A stretch of DNA of 35,614 nucleotides, from contig NZ_FLTX01000016.1 of assembly GCF_900092025.1 (NCBI RefSeq), forward strand, positions 1 to 35,614, given 5' to 3'. A model generated the notes under the pieces. It worked only from the letters and a program-made list of their open reading frames with translations. It was not told where the DNA came from and did not search any database. Shown one piece after another: positions 1 to 10,334 of this stretch. The stretch is from Xanthomonas bromi (GTDB lineage: Bacteria > Pseudomonadota > Gammaproteobacteria > Xanthomonadales > Xanthomonadaceae). Every line of letters begins with the position of its first letter. The first letter of the stretch is position 1. The translations under genes and the position numbers were made by a program.

Positions 1-2743
1 CCCGCGCCAATGGTGCCATCAGCGCTTCGACCTCGGCCAGCAGTTGCCGCACCGAGAACGGCTCCAGCTCCAACTCCAACCGCCCGGATTCGATACGGGC
101 CAGATCCAGCGCATCGTTGACAAGCCGCAGCAGATGCGCGCCCGCACGACGGATGGAATCGGTGTAGCTGCGCTGTTTGGTATCCAGCGAGGTCTTGAGC
201 AGCAATTCGCTCATACCCAGCACACCCGTCATCGGCGTGCGTACCTCGTGGCCGAGCGTTGCCAAAAAACGCGTCTTGGCGAGTGACGCCTGCTCGGCCA
301 CTTCTCGCTTGTGCACCGCCAACTGCCAGGCATTGAAGCGACGCAGCCGGCGGCGGTACAACAAAATGGCCGCAGCGATCACGCACAAGCTCAGCAGGGC
401 CAGCAGGCTCAAGCCCCACGGCGACAGCCACCATGGTGGCAACACCTGAAAACGTAAGGTCTGGCTCGCCGACCAGATACCATCTGCAGTCCGTCCCTGC
501 ACCTCCAACGTGTAACGACCCGAAGGCAGGCGCGAAAACAAGCGCTCGCCACTGGGCCCGACATCGATCCAGTCCGGGTCGTAACCGCTTAAACGAAAGC
601 GATAGCTGGTTGACTCCGAATGCGTGAAGGTCGGCATGCGCGCGACGATATGCAGATCGCGATCGCCGTCCTGCAGTTGTAGCGGCTCTATGCCAGTGAC
701 ATCCACTCCGCGCTCGCCACGACGCAGACCCACCCGCTCGATCAGTAGCGCCGGCTGGCGTGTATTCGGACGTATTTGGCTTGGATCGAACAACACAACG
801 CCATCAGGCGTTCCGCCTAGAATCTGGCCGCCCGTTGCCTGTACAAGCGTGTTTTCCTGAAATTGCTGATTGGGAAGCCCATCATGAACCCCGTAGACCC
901 GCACCATCTTGCTGGCAGGGTCCACTCTGATCAGACCGCGCGCGCTGGATACCCACGCCACGCCTGCAGCGTCTACTACAAGTCCGTTGGGCGCCAACAT
1001 GGGGAACTCTTGTCTACCGTCAATCGTGTCCAGATGTTTGAGTTGGGTGCCATCCCATAAGTAACGACGCAATTCACCCATCAACCCGATCCAGACAACG
1101 CCCGAGTCGGCAAAACGGAATGCATAGTTCGTCGAAGCCGGCGCACCTCGAACCATGACGAAAGTGTCAGCCTTCGGATCCCAGCGCCTTAAACCGGTCG
1201 TACTGGCCAGCCACATTTGGCCATCGGGACCGAGCCTAAGGTCGTAGACGTTCGCGGTATCAAGGCCATGACTTCCGTGTGGTATCTCTCGAATCAGTCG
1301 ACCCTCTTGATCGCGAATCTGCAATCCGGCATTAGTTATATAAGTCCACAACCGATCCTGCGCATCCAGCGCCAGGCGTTCGGGATTGTCGTAATTCATC
1401 GATGCCGAATCGATAGAAAGCGGCCAGCGCTTCCGTCGTTTAGTGCGAGGATCATAGCGAACAAGCGATTTAGCAAGGCCTATCCAAACGTAGCCGCTTC
1501 GACTTTCAATCAGGGAAACTGGCCAGCGCAAGTCATAAATTGGATGCAAATGACGTTCTACCGAACCGCTATTTGGATCTAAACGCTCAAGAACGCCACG
1601 TGTCCCGGCAATCCACAATCCGCCAGATGCGGAAACTGCCGAGGCCTTTACGAACGGATTGGAAATCGATTGACGATCATCGGTGTGATACGACAGTACA
1701 GCAAAGGTGTTCCAATTAGGAGGCAAATGCCAAAGACCACCATTAAGGCTGGCAAACCATATACCGCCTTCACGATCTTCGTATGCACTGGACCAGCTCG
1801 GCTTTAACAGTCCATGGGCAGAGAGGCTGTAAATCGGTACGTTAACGACATCCTTACCGTTCGAAATCCCCAAACCGGCCATCGTATCAAGCCAATAGCG
1901 CCCAGACCGATCACGCAGCAACACACCTCCGACGCGCTGATCGTTTTTATTTTCATACCACGGCTGCGTCACAAATTGTCTTTTTGAATTCAGCTGATAT
2001 AGCTGGTAACTTCCGTCAGTGACCCAGAGAGTCCCATGCGAATCCAGGCGCATCCCGTTAGAAGATTGCGTGTTTCCAGGCAGTGACACACGTTCAAAGT
2101 CTCTACCTGTCCAGCGGGCCACGCCTGAGTTGCCTCCAATCCATAACGACCCGTCAGGCGTGACACGTAAGGCATTAATGCTGTTTCCCGGCAAGCTCTT
2201 CGCATCGTCTGCCGCAAACGTGAAACGCTGCATGCTGCCGTCCGGCCGCCGCCGATATAGACCGTTTCTGGAAGTTCCAAACCATAGATCTCCGTCAGGC
2301 GTCTGCGCGATCGCCCATACGGTGATGCGTCTAAGCTCAGGAAACTGCGTGCTCTCCAACGGCTTGAATGTGCGTCGTTTAGCATCCAGAACACCCACGC
2401 CATTATCGAAACCGACCCATACCGCGTCGTCGGCATCGACTCCCACAGTCCAGACATAATTGTCTGTCAGCCCGTCTTCCATCCGCCAGATGCGGTAACT
2501 GCGCCCATCGAACCTGGCCAGACCATCGGCAGTTGCCAACCACAGGTAGCCGTTTTTATCCTCGGCAAAGTCGTTCACTGTGTTGGAAGGCAGTCCGTCG
2601 GCCACAGTGAGCTGGATCGGCACAGGAGTGGTGGGCACTGCCGCAGAAGCAAGCACCGGCACCGCTGTGAGCAATAGGACCAACCACCATGCAGCGAGGT
2701 TGCGGCCGAAATCGGGACAAAGAAGTAGGCGTGACATCAACAT
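1..2743 (-). CDS. Two-component propeller sensor (hybrid-type) histidine kinase, 3' end cut by window
   Basis: I read this frame without interruption from the ATG at 2743 (alternative ATG at 2737) to the left edge, about 914 residues. The N-terminus has a hydrophobic export segment, followed by many Reg_prop-type propeller repeats with motifs such as ADGLPSN, GYLWLAT and GGIWFAS. A Y_Y_Y-like beta domain (roughly residues 700-760) ends at PPWW and is followed by one transmembrane segment (about 772-792). The HisKA H-box reads LGHEVRTPMTG, with the phospho-accepting His codon at 248-250 (about residue 832). The window ends in the second HisKA helix and its linker, so the ATPase domain and any receiver lie outside. 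The sensor should sit in the periplasm and the transmitter in the cytoplasm. It is the third gene of a same-strand paralogous array. Its sensor half is visibly richer in A+T than its transmitter. The ligand is unknown. Confidence 0.9.
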   Translation of the reverse strand, partial: MLMSRLLLCPDFGRNLAAWWLVLLLTAVPVLASAAVPTTPVPIQLTVADGLPSNTVNDFAEDKNGYLWLATADGLARFDGRSYRIWRMEDGLTDNYVWTVGVDADDAVWVGFDNGVGVLDAKRRTFKPLESTQFPELRRITVWAIAQTPDGDLWFGTSRNGLYRRRPDGSMQRFTFAADDAKSLPGNSINALRVTPDGSLWIGGNSGVARWTGRDFERVSLPGNTQSSNGMRLDSHGTLWVTDGSYQLYQLNSKRQFVTQPWYENKNDQRVGGVLLRDRSGRYWLDTMAGLGISNGKDVVNVPIYSLSAHGLLKPSWSSAYEDREGGIWFASLNGGLWHLPPNWNTFAVLSYHTDDRQSISNPFVKASAVSASGGLWIAGTRGVLERLDPNSGSVERHLHPIYDLRWPVSLIESRSGYVWIGLAKSLVRYDPRTKRRKRWPLSIDSASMNYDNPERLALDAQDRLWTYITNAGLQIRDQEGRLIREIPHGSHGLDTANVYDLRLGPDGQMWLASTTGLRRWDPKADTFVMVRGAPASTNYAFRFADSGVVWIGLMGELRRYLWDGTQLKHLDTIDGRQEFPMLAPNGLVVDAAGVAWVSSARGLIRVDPASKMVRVYGVHDGLPNQQFQENTLVQATGGQILGGTPDGVVLFDPSQIRPNTRQPALLIERVGLRRGERGVDVTGIEPLQLQDGDRDLHIVARMPTFTHSESTSYRFRLSGYDPDWIDVGPSGERLFSRLPSGRYTLEVQGRTADGIWSASQTLRFQVLPPWWLSPWGLSLLALLSLCVIAAAILLYRRRLRRFNAWQLAVHKREVAEQASLAKTRFLATLGHEVRTPMTGVLGMSELLLKTSLDTKQRSYTDSIRRAGAHLLRLVNDALDLARIESGRLELELEPFSVRQLLAEVEALMAPLAR

Positions 2744-2802
2744 TTCACTGCAGTTCGCCGCATAGTGCGAGCCTCGCCGTGCGTGAGCAAGCATGCATTC
2801 GT

Positions 2803-5800
2803 TCACTTCACTACGCCCGATGCAGCGCCATTGGCCCGTGCTGCGCACGAACTCGCCGCGCTGCGCGCAGCCGCGATCGCTTCCACCAGCAAATCGGCGG
2901 TGACCGGCTTGCGCAGAAATCCGTCGAAGCCTGCGGCCTGCGCCTGGGTTTCGGCGGCGCCATCGGCGCGCGCCGTGACTGCGAGCAACGGGAAGCGGTG
3001 ACCGAGCTGGCGCAGTTGCGATGCCAGGGCAAAGCCGTCCAGCCAAGGGAGATCCAGATCCAGCAAGGCCACATCGAAACCGCAATCCATCGCTTCCGAC
3101 AACGCTGCCAGCCCATGCGCGGCAGGCACCACGCGGTGCCCGCGGCCAATCAGCAGGCCGCTGATCACTTCGGCCACCGTGGGGTCGTCTTCCACCAGCA
3201 AAATGCGCAGCGGCTCGCCTTCAGGCGTCTTTACCCGACCAGTGGCGATGCGCGTGCCGGAGCGATCGATCGGCAATGGCAAATCGACGGTGAACTGGGT
3301 GCCAACGCCAAGCCGGCTACGCACGCGGATTCTGCCCTTCATCGCCACGGTGAGTTCCTGGCTAATGGCCAGCCCCAGTCCGCTGCCGCCGTAGCGTGAA
3401 CTGGTACGCGCGCCCTCGCCTTGTTCGAAGCGCTGGAATAGGCGCTTCTGCTGTTCCGGCCCGATGCCCGGCCCGGTATCGCGCACCTTGAAGCGCAGAT
3501 TGTCGCCGTGCTGGCTCAGGGTGAGCGACACCTCGCCGCGTTCGGCGAACTTGATCGCATTGCCCAGCAGGTTGATCAGGATCTGACGCACCCGCGTTGC
3601 GTCGCCCACGACCATCAGCGGCGCGGGCAACCGATTGCGATACTCGAAGCGCAAGCCGCGCGTGTCGGCGATGGGATGCATGAAATCGGCTAGCTCCTGC
3701 GTGAGCTGCGCGGGGTCGAAGGGCTGCTGCACCAGCTCCAGTTTACCGGCTTCGATCCGCGCCAGATCCAGTGCGTCGTTGACCAACCGCAGCAGATGCG
3801 TGCCGGCATTGCGGATCGCATCGACATGGCTGCGTTGTTTGGCATTCAACGGTGTGGCCAGCAGCAGCTCGCTCATGCCCAGCACACCGGTCATGGGTGT
3901 ACGCACTTCATGGCCAAGCGTTGCCAGGAAATGCGATTTGGCGATCGATGCCTGTTCGGCAAGCTGTTGCCGTTGTTGCGCCAGCACCCATTCCTGTTGT
4001 CGCCGCACGCGTCTTCTCCTGGCCCAAATGCACAGACACAGCAGCAGCATGTACAGCGCTGCCGCCGCCAGTTGCGCGGGCGTGCTCAACCACCACGGCG
4101 GTCGTACTTCCACGTGCAACGCTGGCGCGGCGACCCAGGCGCCATCGCCGGCACGCGCCTGCACGTCGACGCGGTCATTGCCCGGTGGCAACCGCGAAAT
4201 CACGCGCTCGCCGCTGGCCCCCTCCTCCACCCAACGCGCGTCGTAGCCATTCACACGATAACGGTAATGCGCGGAGGCAGGATCGACGAACGACAACAGC
4301 CGCGCACTGATGCGCAGATTGCGATCGCGCGCCTGCAGGATCACCGGCCCTTTGTGCGCAATCGTCTGCGGACGCTCGGCATCGTTACGCCGCACCTGCA
4401 CCGACTCGATCACCAGGCGGGCCAGCGGCGTCGGCGCAAACGGCTGCGATGGATCAAACACCACGATGCCGCCGGTGGTCAGCGCCAGTACCTGTCCGTT
4501 TGGGCCGGTAACAGGTGGGCGCATCGAAAATTCGCTGTCCGGCAGGCCGTCGCGTTGACCGAACCGGTTCACCTGCGGCTGGCCGCGCTTGTAAGCGAAC
4601 AGGCCACGCGAGGTTGTGGCCCACACCGTATCGCTGCCGCCCAGTGCCAGGCCGGGTATTTCTGTGGAGGGCACCCAACCCGCTCCAACAGGCGCGCCTG
4701 CTGACCGTCCCAGCCGTAGCGCTCCAGTGCGCCGGGACGCCCGACCCAAAACTCGCGCGGTGAAACGAAGGCCAGCGCAAAGACTTCATGATTGGCATCC
4801 TTGATCACCGCGCGAAAGCGCTCGCCCTGCCAGACCCACAAACCGTCACCGGCTGCGACCCAGACAGCGCCGTCCGGCCGCACCGTCAGTTGCTGCGCCG
4901 TGCCATTGACTTCACTGAGATCGCTGCCGAATCGGAACTTGGCCAGCAGTCGTCCATCCGCAGCACGTCGCTGGACGCCGCCTTCCAAGATCGATAGCCA
5001 GAACTCGCCATTGATGCCAGGCGTCGTCAGTTCAACCCGATGCGTATCGGAAATACTTACCTGCATCGCGAGCTTGCGCTTCTGCCCTGTCGCTGGCGTA
5101 TAGCGTGCCACGCCCTCGCGCAGCGCGATCCACAGACTCCCGTCACCGGCCGGCAGCACCGACTGCACGGTGCCACCCCCCAATGCGTCGCTGTGCACGA
5201 TCGGCACCAGCTCACTGTCGTTGCCGAGCCGGTATATCCCTTCGCCGGTGGTCACCAGAAAGTTGTCGCCATCCGCGGCGGCATTGACCAGGTACAGACT
5301 CTCAAGAGGCTTGCCTTGGCTCTCGAAAATAGTGGAAAACCGCTGCCAATCGGGCGGCAGGTACGCGACGCCTTGCGAAATCAGCCCAAGCCATAGCCCG
5401 CCCTGGCGGTCCTGCATCACATCGATCACACCGCTGTGGGCGGTGAGAAAGCCGCTGCCACGATCGCCTTCCATCAGGCGCAGTGCGGTTTCTCCAGGCG
5501 CCACCCGGAAAAATCCATCGGCGGCGCCAATCCAGTAGCCGCCGTGCACATCGTGCACCACGGTGGCGGCACGCACGGCGTCGGCCCCAGCCCAGGGCGC
5601 GCGTTCCAGCACACCAGCCGGGGTCACCCTGTACAAGCCCTTGCTGGTCCCGACCCATAACGTGCCGTCGGCATCCTTGCTCAGTTTGAAGACGGTCGCG
5701 CTCAACTGGTCTGGCGCGACGCGCACGAAGCGCTCGCCGTCGCGCATCACCAACCGGCTCTCGGTGCCGATCCACAGCCGGCCGCGCGCATCGGTGACCA

Positions 5801-6347
5801 TGCTCATGATGGTGTTGCTGGGCAGTCCGTCGGCCGCGTCGGGGGTGGCGCGGAACGCCGTCACCCGGCCATTTTCCTCGCGCCGACACAGCCCGGCGCT
5901 ACTGGTTCCTATCCACATCGCACCTCGTGCCTGCGCCAGCGCCCACACCTGCGCATCACATGCTGTGCCGACGTCGGGAAACGTCGTCACTATCGTGCGC
6001 GTCGCATCCAGCATGCTCGGCGGTGAGCCATTGATGCCAACCCAGACCCGGTCGCGATCATCGACAAACAGCGTTTCCACTTCGTTGCCGGGGAGCGAAC
6101 TGGCAACATGCGGGTCGTGCTGCCATACCTGCATCCCGATACCGTCGTAGCGCGCCATGCCATCGCTGGTCGCCGCCCAGACATAGCCTTGCCGATCCTG
6201 CGCCAATGCCAGCACCATCCGCGAAGGCAGGTTTTCGGCGGTACCGAACCGGCGCATGCGCGGTGTTTCGATCTGATTGACCGCCGTCGCCTCCAGGCCG
6301 ATCGACAGCAGCAGCAGGGCCAGCGCCGACAACAGCAGGTTTTTCAT
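2803..6347 (-). pseudogene. Hybrid sensor histidine kinase/response regulator, interrupted by a frameshift
   Basis: Two adjacent frames together make one protein of about 1181 residues, close to the 1191 of the intact paralogue upstream. The 5' part (6347 to about 4680) has a signal peptide starting MKNLLLSALALLLL and Reg_prop repeats (ENLPS, GYVWAAT). The 3' part (about 4680 to 2803) carries the last propeller repeats, a Y_Y_Y-like domain, a transmembrane segment, HisKA (LGHEVRTPMTG, His codon at 3910-3912), HATPase_c (NLLGNAIKF, DTGPGIG, GGSGLGLAI) and a receiver (LLDLDLPWLDG, LRKPVT). The frames switch at the run CCCAACCC (4674-4681). The 5' frame then runs on as unrelated sequence to a stop at 4569-4571. 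One missing base there (or two extra) explains the break. It could be a real inactivating mutation or a base-calling error. Upstream ATGs at 6353, 6365 and 6383 are possible starts. Confidence 0.85.
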
Positions 6348-6662
6348 CGTCATCCCCGTCCCCATCGCCGCGCGTACAGCCATGCGTTCCCCTGTTGGGG
6401 CTGCACTTTACCCGGTACGCAGCACTGCTTGGTTCCAGAGAGTGGCTGGCAGCTGCTTGGCCGCGTTAGTCGTTGTGCCAGTGGTGGCCGTAGCCGGCAC
6501 GGCGTGCGACCCCGGTCTTTGCAGGAGTATGCCGAAGGTGCCTGTGTGCCTGGCCCTGGTTGCGCCAGCCGCGCCGCCCGTTTTCCCGTCTACCCTGCTG
6601 AGAAGAGAGACAGTGCAAGCGCATCGCGCCTGGCGCGCACCCGCAACGCTTTCTATGGCGAC
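6348..6662. other. Intergenic stretch between two kinase genes
   Basis: These 315 bases separate the stop of the upstream kinase from the preferred start of the frameshifted one. A short N-terminal extension of the latter (ATGs up to 6383) would use part of it. I found no convincing terminator with a T-run, no RNA gene and no repeat. A weak minus-strand -10-like TAAAGT lies at 6405-6410 without a good -35 partner. Confidence 0.4.
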
Positions 6663-9600
6663 CTATCCGTCGCCGGCATCGCTGTCGCTCTCTCTATCGC
6701 CGGCATCGGCAATCACCCGCGCCAATGCCTGCGCGAGCAAATCGCCCGTGACCGGTTTGCGCAGAAATCCATTGCAGCCCGCAGCCATCGCCTGCGGTTC
6801 GGCATCGGCATCGGCACGTGCGGTCACGGCCACGATCGGGAAGTGCACGCCGCGCGCGCGTAGCTGCGCCACCAGCGCCGCGCCGTCCAGACCCGGCAGA
6901 TCCAGATCGCACAAGCCTGCATCGAAACTGCGCGTACTCACTTCCGCCAAAGCCGCAAGACCGTGCAATACATGAGTGACGTGATGCCCCCGCGTTTGCA
7001 GCAGGCCCACAATCACCTGCGCCACGGTCGCATCGTCTTCGACCAGCAGCAACTGCAACGGCGCCTGCTCGCGCAGCGAGGGCGCGCGCGCTGTAGACGG
7101 CATGACGGCGGGTAACGTGGACACCCAGCGCAACGGCAGGTCGACGACGAAACAGGCGCCCTGACCCAACTCGCTGCTCACCGTCACCGCGCCGCCCATC
7201 GCCGCCGCAAGTTCGCGGCAGATCGCCAGCCCCAGGCCACTGCCGCCGTGCCGCGCCAGCGTTAGCGCGCCTTCGGCCTGTTCGAACCGCTGGAATAGCC
7301 GCCCGCGCTGCTCGGCGCTCATGCCCGGCCCGGTGTCGCGCACTTCCACGCGAATGCCCTGCTGCATGTGCTGCGACAGCGCCGCAACCTGCAGATGCAC
7401 GCTACCGCGGTCGGTGAACTTGACCGCGTTGAACAGCAGATTCAGCAAGATCTGCTGGACGCGGCTGGCATCGCCGTGCAGTGCCGGCGGCAGCGCATCG
7501 TCCAGCTCGCAGTGGAAGGCCAGCTGCTTCTGCTCAGCGCTTGGACGCACCAGTTCCGCCACCTGTCCGACCAACTGACGCAGGTCGAAATCGCGATAAT
7601 CCAGCGGCAGTTTGCCGGCTTCGATCCGCGCCAGATCCAGCGCATCGTTGACCAGACGCAGCAGGTGCTTACCCGCCAGCTGGATCGCGCTCGCATAACC
7701 TTGCTGGCGCCCGTCCAGCGGGGTCTGCAGCAGCAATTCGCTCATGCCCAGCACGCCGGTCATCGGCGTGCGCACCTCATGCCCCAACGTGGCCAGAAAG
7801 CGTGTCTTGGCCAGCGACGCCTGCTCGGCCAACTCGCGTTTGTGCTGCGCCAGTTGCCACTGCGCGCGCATGCGGATACGTCGCCGATAAGCGGCGGCCA
7901 GCAACGCACTCAATAGCAATCCAAGCAAACAGATCAACGCAATACCGATGTCACTGCGCCACCACGGCGGTCTGACCGAAAACTGCAGCGAACGCACCTG
8001 CGAGCGATTGCCCAGCGGGTCGATGCCCTGCAACGCGAGCTCATATTGACCAGCAGGCAGGCTGGCGAATTCGCGGACCCCCGTGTTGCCTGTGGTCTGC
8101 CAGTCCGTGTCGAAGCCTTTCAGGAAGCTGCGATACCGATTGGAAAGCGGGTCGCTGTAGGACAACAAGCGGCAGACGATCTGCAGCTGACGGTCCTCCG
8201 GACCCAGCTGAAACGGGCGATCCATTGGCAGGGCGATACGCGCGCCATTGCGCAGCACACTGACATGTTCCAGCTGTAACGCAGGAACGAACGGCGCAAC
8301 ATCCGGCATTGCGGTATCCAGCAACACCGTAGAGCCGTCGCTGGTTGCACCGATCAAGTTGTCGCCCGACATCAACAGGCAATGCTGGATGAATTCCTGA
8401 CTGGTCAAGCCATCGCGCGTGCCGATATTGCGCACCCGTGCAGGATGCACGGAGGGGTCGATCCGCCACAGCCCGCGCAGACTGGAAATCCAGATCCGGC
8501 CACGCGGATCGATCTGCATGGCAGAGGCATCGAAGCCGCTCAGACCATCCGCTTCGCCGACCTGACGGACCCGCTTCCAACGGTCTGCGATCTGTTGCCA
8601 TTGCTCGGCACCGGTGGCCCGATATACCCAGACCGTCTTCGCAGACTGGCTGGCAAATGCCTGGATGGGCATTCCTTCCAGACCTGCCACCGGCACGAAG
8701 CGTTGCGATGTGTCGTCCCAGGCGAACATGCCGCCTTCGCCGGCCACCCACACACGTCCGTCGGGGCCTTGTTCCAACTGCTGGACGTCGATCGCGCGCA
8801 GGCCATGCAGGTCTTGCTGGGTAATGCGCTGCAAGACCTTGCCACTGTGCAGATCGCGCTGCTGCACCATGTCGAGGAAGGCCATCCACACGGTATCGCC
8901 ATGCTCGACGATCCAGTCCGGCGCCGACAACGCCGATGCCGGCTCGGGCCCATCGGACGGCCAGTGAAGGAACTCACCAGTGCGCAGATCCATCCGCGAA
9001 AGGCCAAAACTCAGATTCCCCAGCCACACGCGCCGCTGCCGGTCTTCCAGCGCAGACACCACTTCCATCCCCTTGAGTTGTGGCGACTGCAGGCCTGTCT
9101 GAAACGTGTCGCCCGTGCTCGGATCCGTGCGCAACAGACGCCCCTGCGCATCGACCTGCCACAATCCGCCTGAGCGTTTGGCAGGCGCCAGGTTGCAGTA
9201 GATCGCATCGCCGGATGGCACGGCGGGCTTGAGCACGGCACTGCGTTTCCAGTCGGCGGGCAGATACCCCAGGCCGGTGCCATGCATGGGCACCCACAAG
9301 CCGCCATCGGCTGCCCCCATCAAACCGATCACGTTGCGACGCGACAATGGCCCCTCGCCGCTCAAGGCGGGCACCGGTGGACGTTCGCCGCGCGTGCGCC
9401 ACAGACCGCGGCCGCTGCCCAGCCAGAATTCGCCATCCGGCGCAGCCACCGCACCCCAGAATTCATTGCCGGAGCCGAACATCGATGACCAGGCAAGCGG
9501 CTGCCAGTGACCGTCGGCACGCAGCACATGCACGCCCGATTCGCTTCCCAGCCATAGGCGGTCGCCGGCCCACTGCAAACCGAAGATGGCCGCCTGCGGG

Positions 9601-10238
9601 TTCGGTTCGTCCGGGATGTATTCGCGACGCAGTTGCTTGCCGTCGTAATAGGCCAGGCCATGGGTGGTGGCGATCCATAGACGGTGCCGATCGTCCACCG
9701 CCAGGTTCATGACCATGGCTTGATCCAGCTCGCCATCGAGCTCGCCCAGATTCAACGGCGACATCTGTCCGCTGGCATCGATCCGCACCAGCGCACCGGT
9801 GGTGGTGCCGGCCCAGATAGCGCCATCGAACGCGGCGATGCTGTAGATCTCGCCGTCCTTCAGCAACGGATAGTCGACGGCGCGATAGTGACGGAAGCGC
9901 CTGCGACCGGCATCCAGGACACTCAAGGCCTTGCCGCAGCCCACCCAGACCCGGTCCTGCGCATCGATATGCAGCGCCTGCACCGCGTTGCAGGGCAACG
10001 AGGCGAGGTCGGCCGGATCGTGACGCCAGGTCCTGAATCCTGCGCCGTCATAGCGCACCAGACCGTCGAATGTGGCAAGCCACAGGTAGCCAGCGCGATC
10101 CTGGCTGATGGCCACCACCATCGTCGAAGGCAATCCCTCGCTGGGCCCGACGATCCTAAAGCGCGGCACTTCCGGAATCTTTGCCGCGCACGGCAAGATC
10201 GCCAACAGCCCGGCCAGCACCACGATGAGTACACGCAT
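6663..10238 (-). CDS. Hybrid sensor histidine kinase/response regulator with two-component propeller (intact)
   Basis: The protein has 1191 residues from the ATG at 10238, preceded by a GGAAGGGA ribosome-binding site. In-frame sequence further upstream lacks a signal peptide, so I reject the longer start. In order: signal peptide (MRVLIVVLAGLLAILPCAA), a long set of Reg_prop propeller repeats (SEGLPS, GYLWLAT, RVWVG, GGLWVP), a Y_Y_Y-like domain ending VRPPWW, one transmembrane segment (about 766-786), HisKA (LGHEVRTPMTG, His-820), HATPase_c (NLLFNAVKF near 933, DTGPGM, GGSGLGLAI near 998) and a receiver (LLVEDD near 1061, phospho-Asp-1111 in LCDLDLPGLDG, Lys in LRKPVT near 1158). It should sense a periplasmic signal, autophosphorylate and pass phosphate to its own receiver. 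No DNA-binding output domain is attached and no Hpt gene is visible in the window. The ligand and the downstream partner are unknown. Confidence 0.93.
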   Translation of the reverse strand: MRVLIVVLAGLLAILPCAAKIPEVPRFRIVGPSEGLPSTMVVAISQDRAGYLWLATFDGLVRYDGAGFRTWRHDPADLASLPCNAVQALHIDAQDRVWVGCGKALSVLDAGRRRFRHYRAVDYPLLKDGEIYSIAAFDGAIWAGTTTGALVRIDASGQMSPLNLGELDGELDQAMVMNLAVDDRHRLWIATTHGLAYYDGKQLRREYIPDEPNPQAAIFGLQWAGDRLWLGSESGVHVLRADGHWQPLAWSSMFGSGNEFWGAVAAPDGEFWLGSGRGLWRTRGERPPVPALSGEGPLSRRNVIGLMGAADGGLWVPMHGTGLGYLPADWKRSAVLKPAVPSGDAIYCNLAPAKRSGGLWQVDAQGRLLRTDPSTGDTFQTGLQSPQLKGMEVVSALEDRQRRVWLGNLSFGLSRMDLRTGEFLHWPSDGPEPASALSAPDWIVEHGDTVWMAFLDMVQQRDLHSGKVLQRITQQDLHGLRAIDVQQLEQGPDGRVWVAGEGGMFAWDDTSQRFVPVAGLEGMPIQAFASQSAKTVWVYRATGAEQWQQIADRWKRVRQVGEADGLSGFDASAMQIDPRGRIWISSLRGLWRIDPSVHPARVRNIGTRDGLTSQEFIQHCLLMSGDNLIGATSDGSTVLLDTAMPDVAPFVPALQLEHVSVLRNGARIALPMDRPFQLGPEDRQLQIVCRLLSYSDPLSNRYRSFLKGFDTDWQTTGNTGVREFASLPAGQYELALQGIDPLGNRSQVRSLQFSVRPPWWRSDIGIALICLLGLLLSALLAAAYRRRIRMRAQWQLAQHKRELAEQASLAKTRFLATLGHEVRTPMTGVLGMSELLLQTPLDGRQQGYASAIQLAGKHLLRLVNDALDLARIEAGKLPLDYRDFDLRQLVGQVAELVRPSAEQKQLAFHCELDDALPPALHGDASRVQQILLNLLFNAVKFTDRGSVHLQVAALSQHMQQGIRVEVRDTGPGMSAEQRGRLFQRFEQAEGALTLARHGGSGLGLAICRELAAAMGGAVTVSSELGQGACFVVDLPLRWVSTLPAVMPSTARAPSLREQAPLQLLLVEDDATVAQVIVGLLQTRGHHVTHVLHGLAALAEVSTRSFDAGLCDLDLPGLDGAALVAQLRARGVHFPIVAVTARADADAEPQAMAAGCNGFLRKPVTGDLLAQALARVIADAGDRESDSDAGDG

Positions 10239-10334
10239 GTGGGAATCCCTTCCACGTCCAGCCAGCATGCTCGCAACGGATCGTTGCGAGCGCAAGCCAA
10301 GCGCGCCTTGCCGGGATGTGTCTAGAATCCGCCC

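Noticed and set aside
4674..4686. Programmed -1 ribosomal frameshifting to join the two kinase frames
   Set aside because: GGGTTGGG on the coding strand is not a standard slippery heptamer and the intact paralogue needs no shift, so mutation or a base error is simpler.
3796..4704. A 302-codon plus-strand open frame opposite the middle kinase
   Set aside because: It lies entirely antisense to clear HisKA and propeller coding sequence, has no recognisable domain or signal, and is the kind of shadow frame that high G+C genomes produce.
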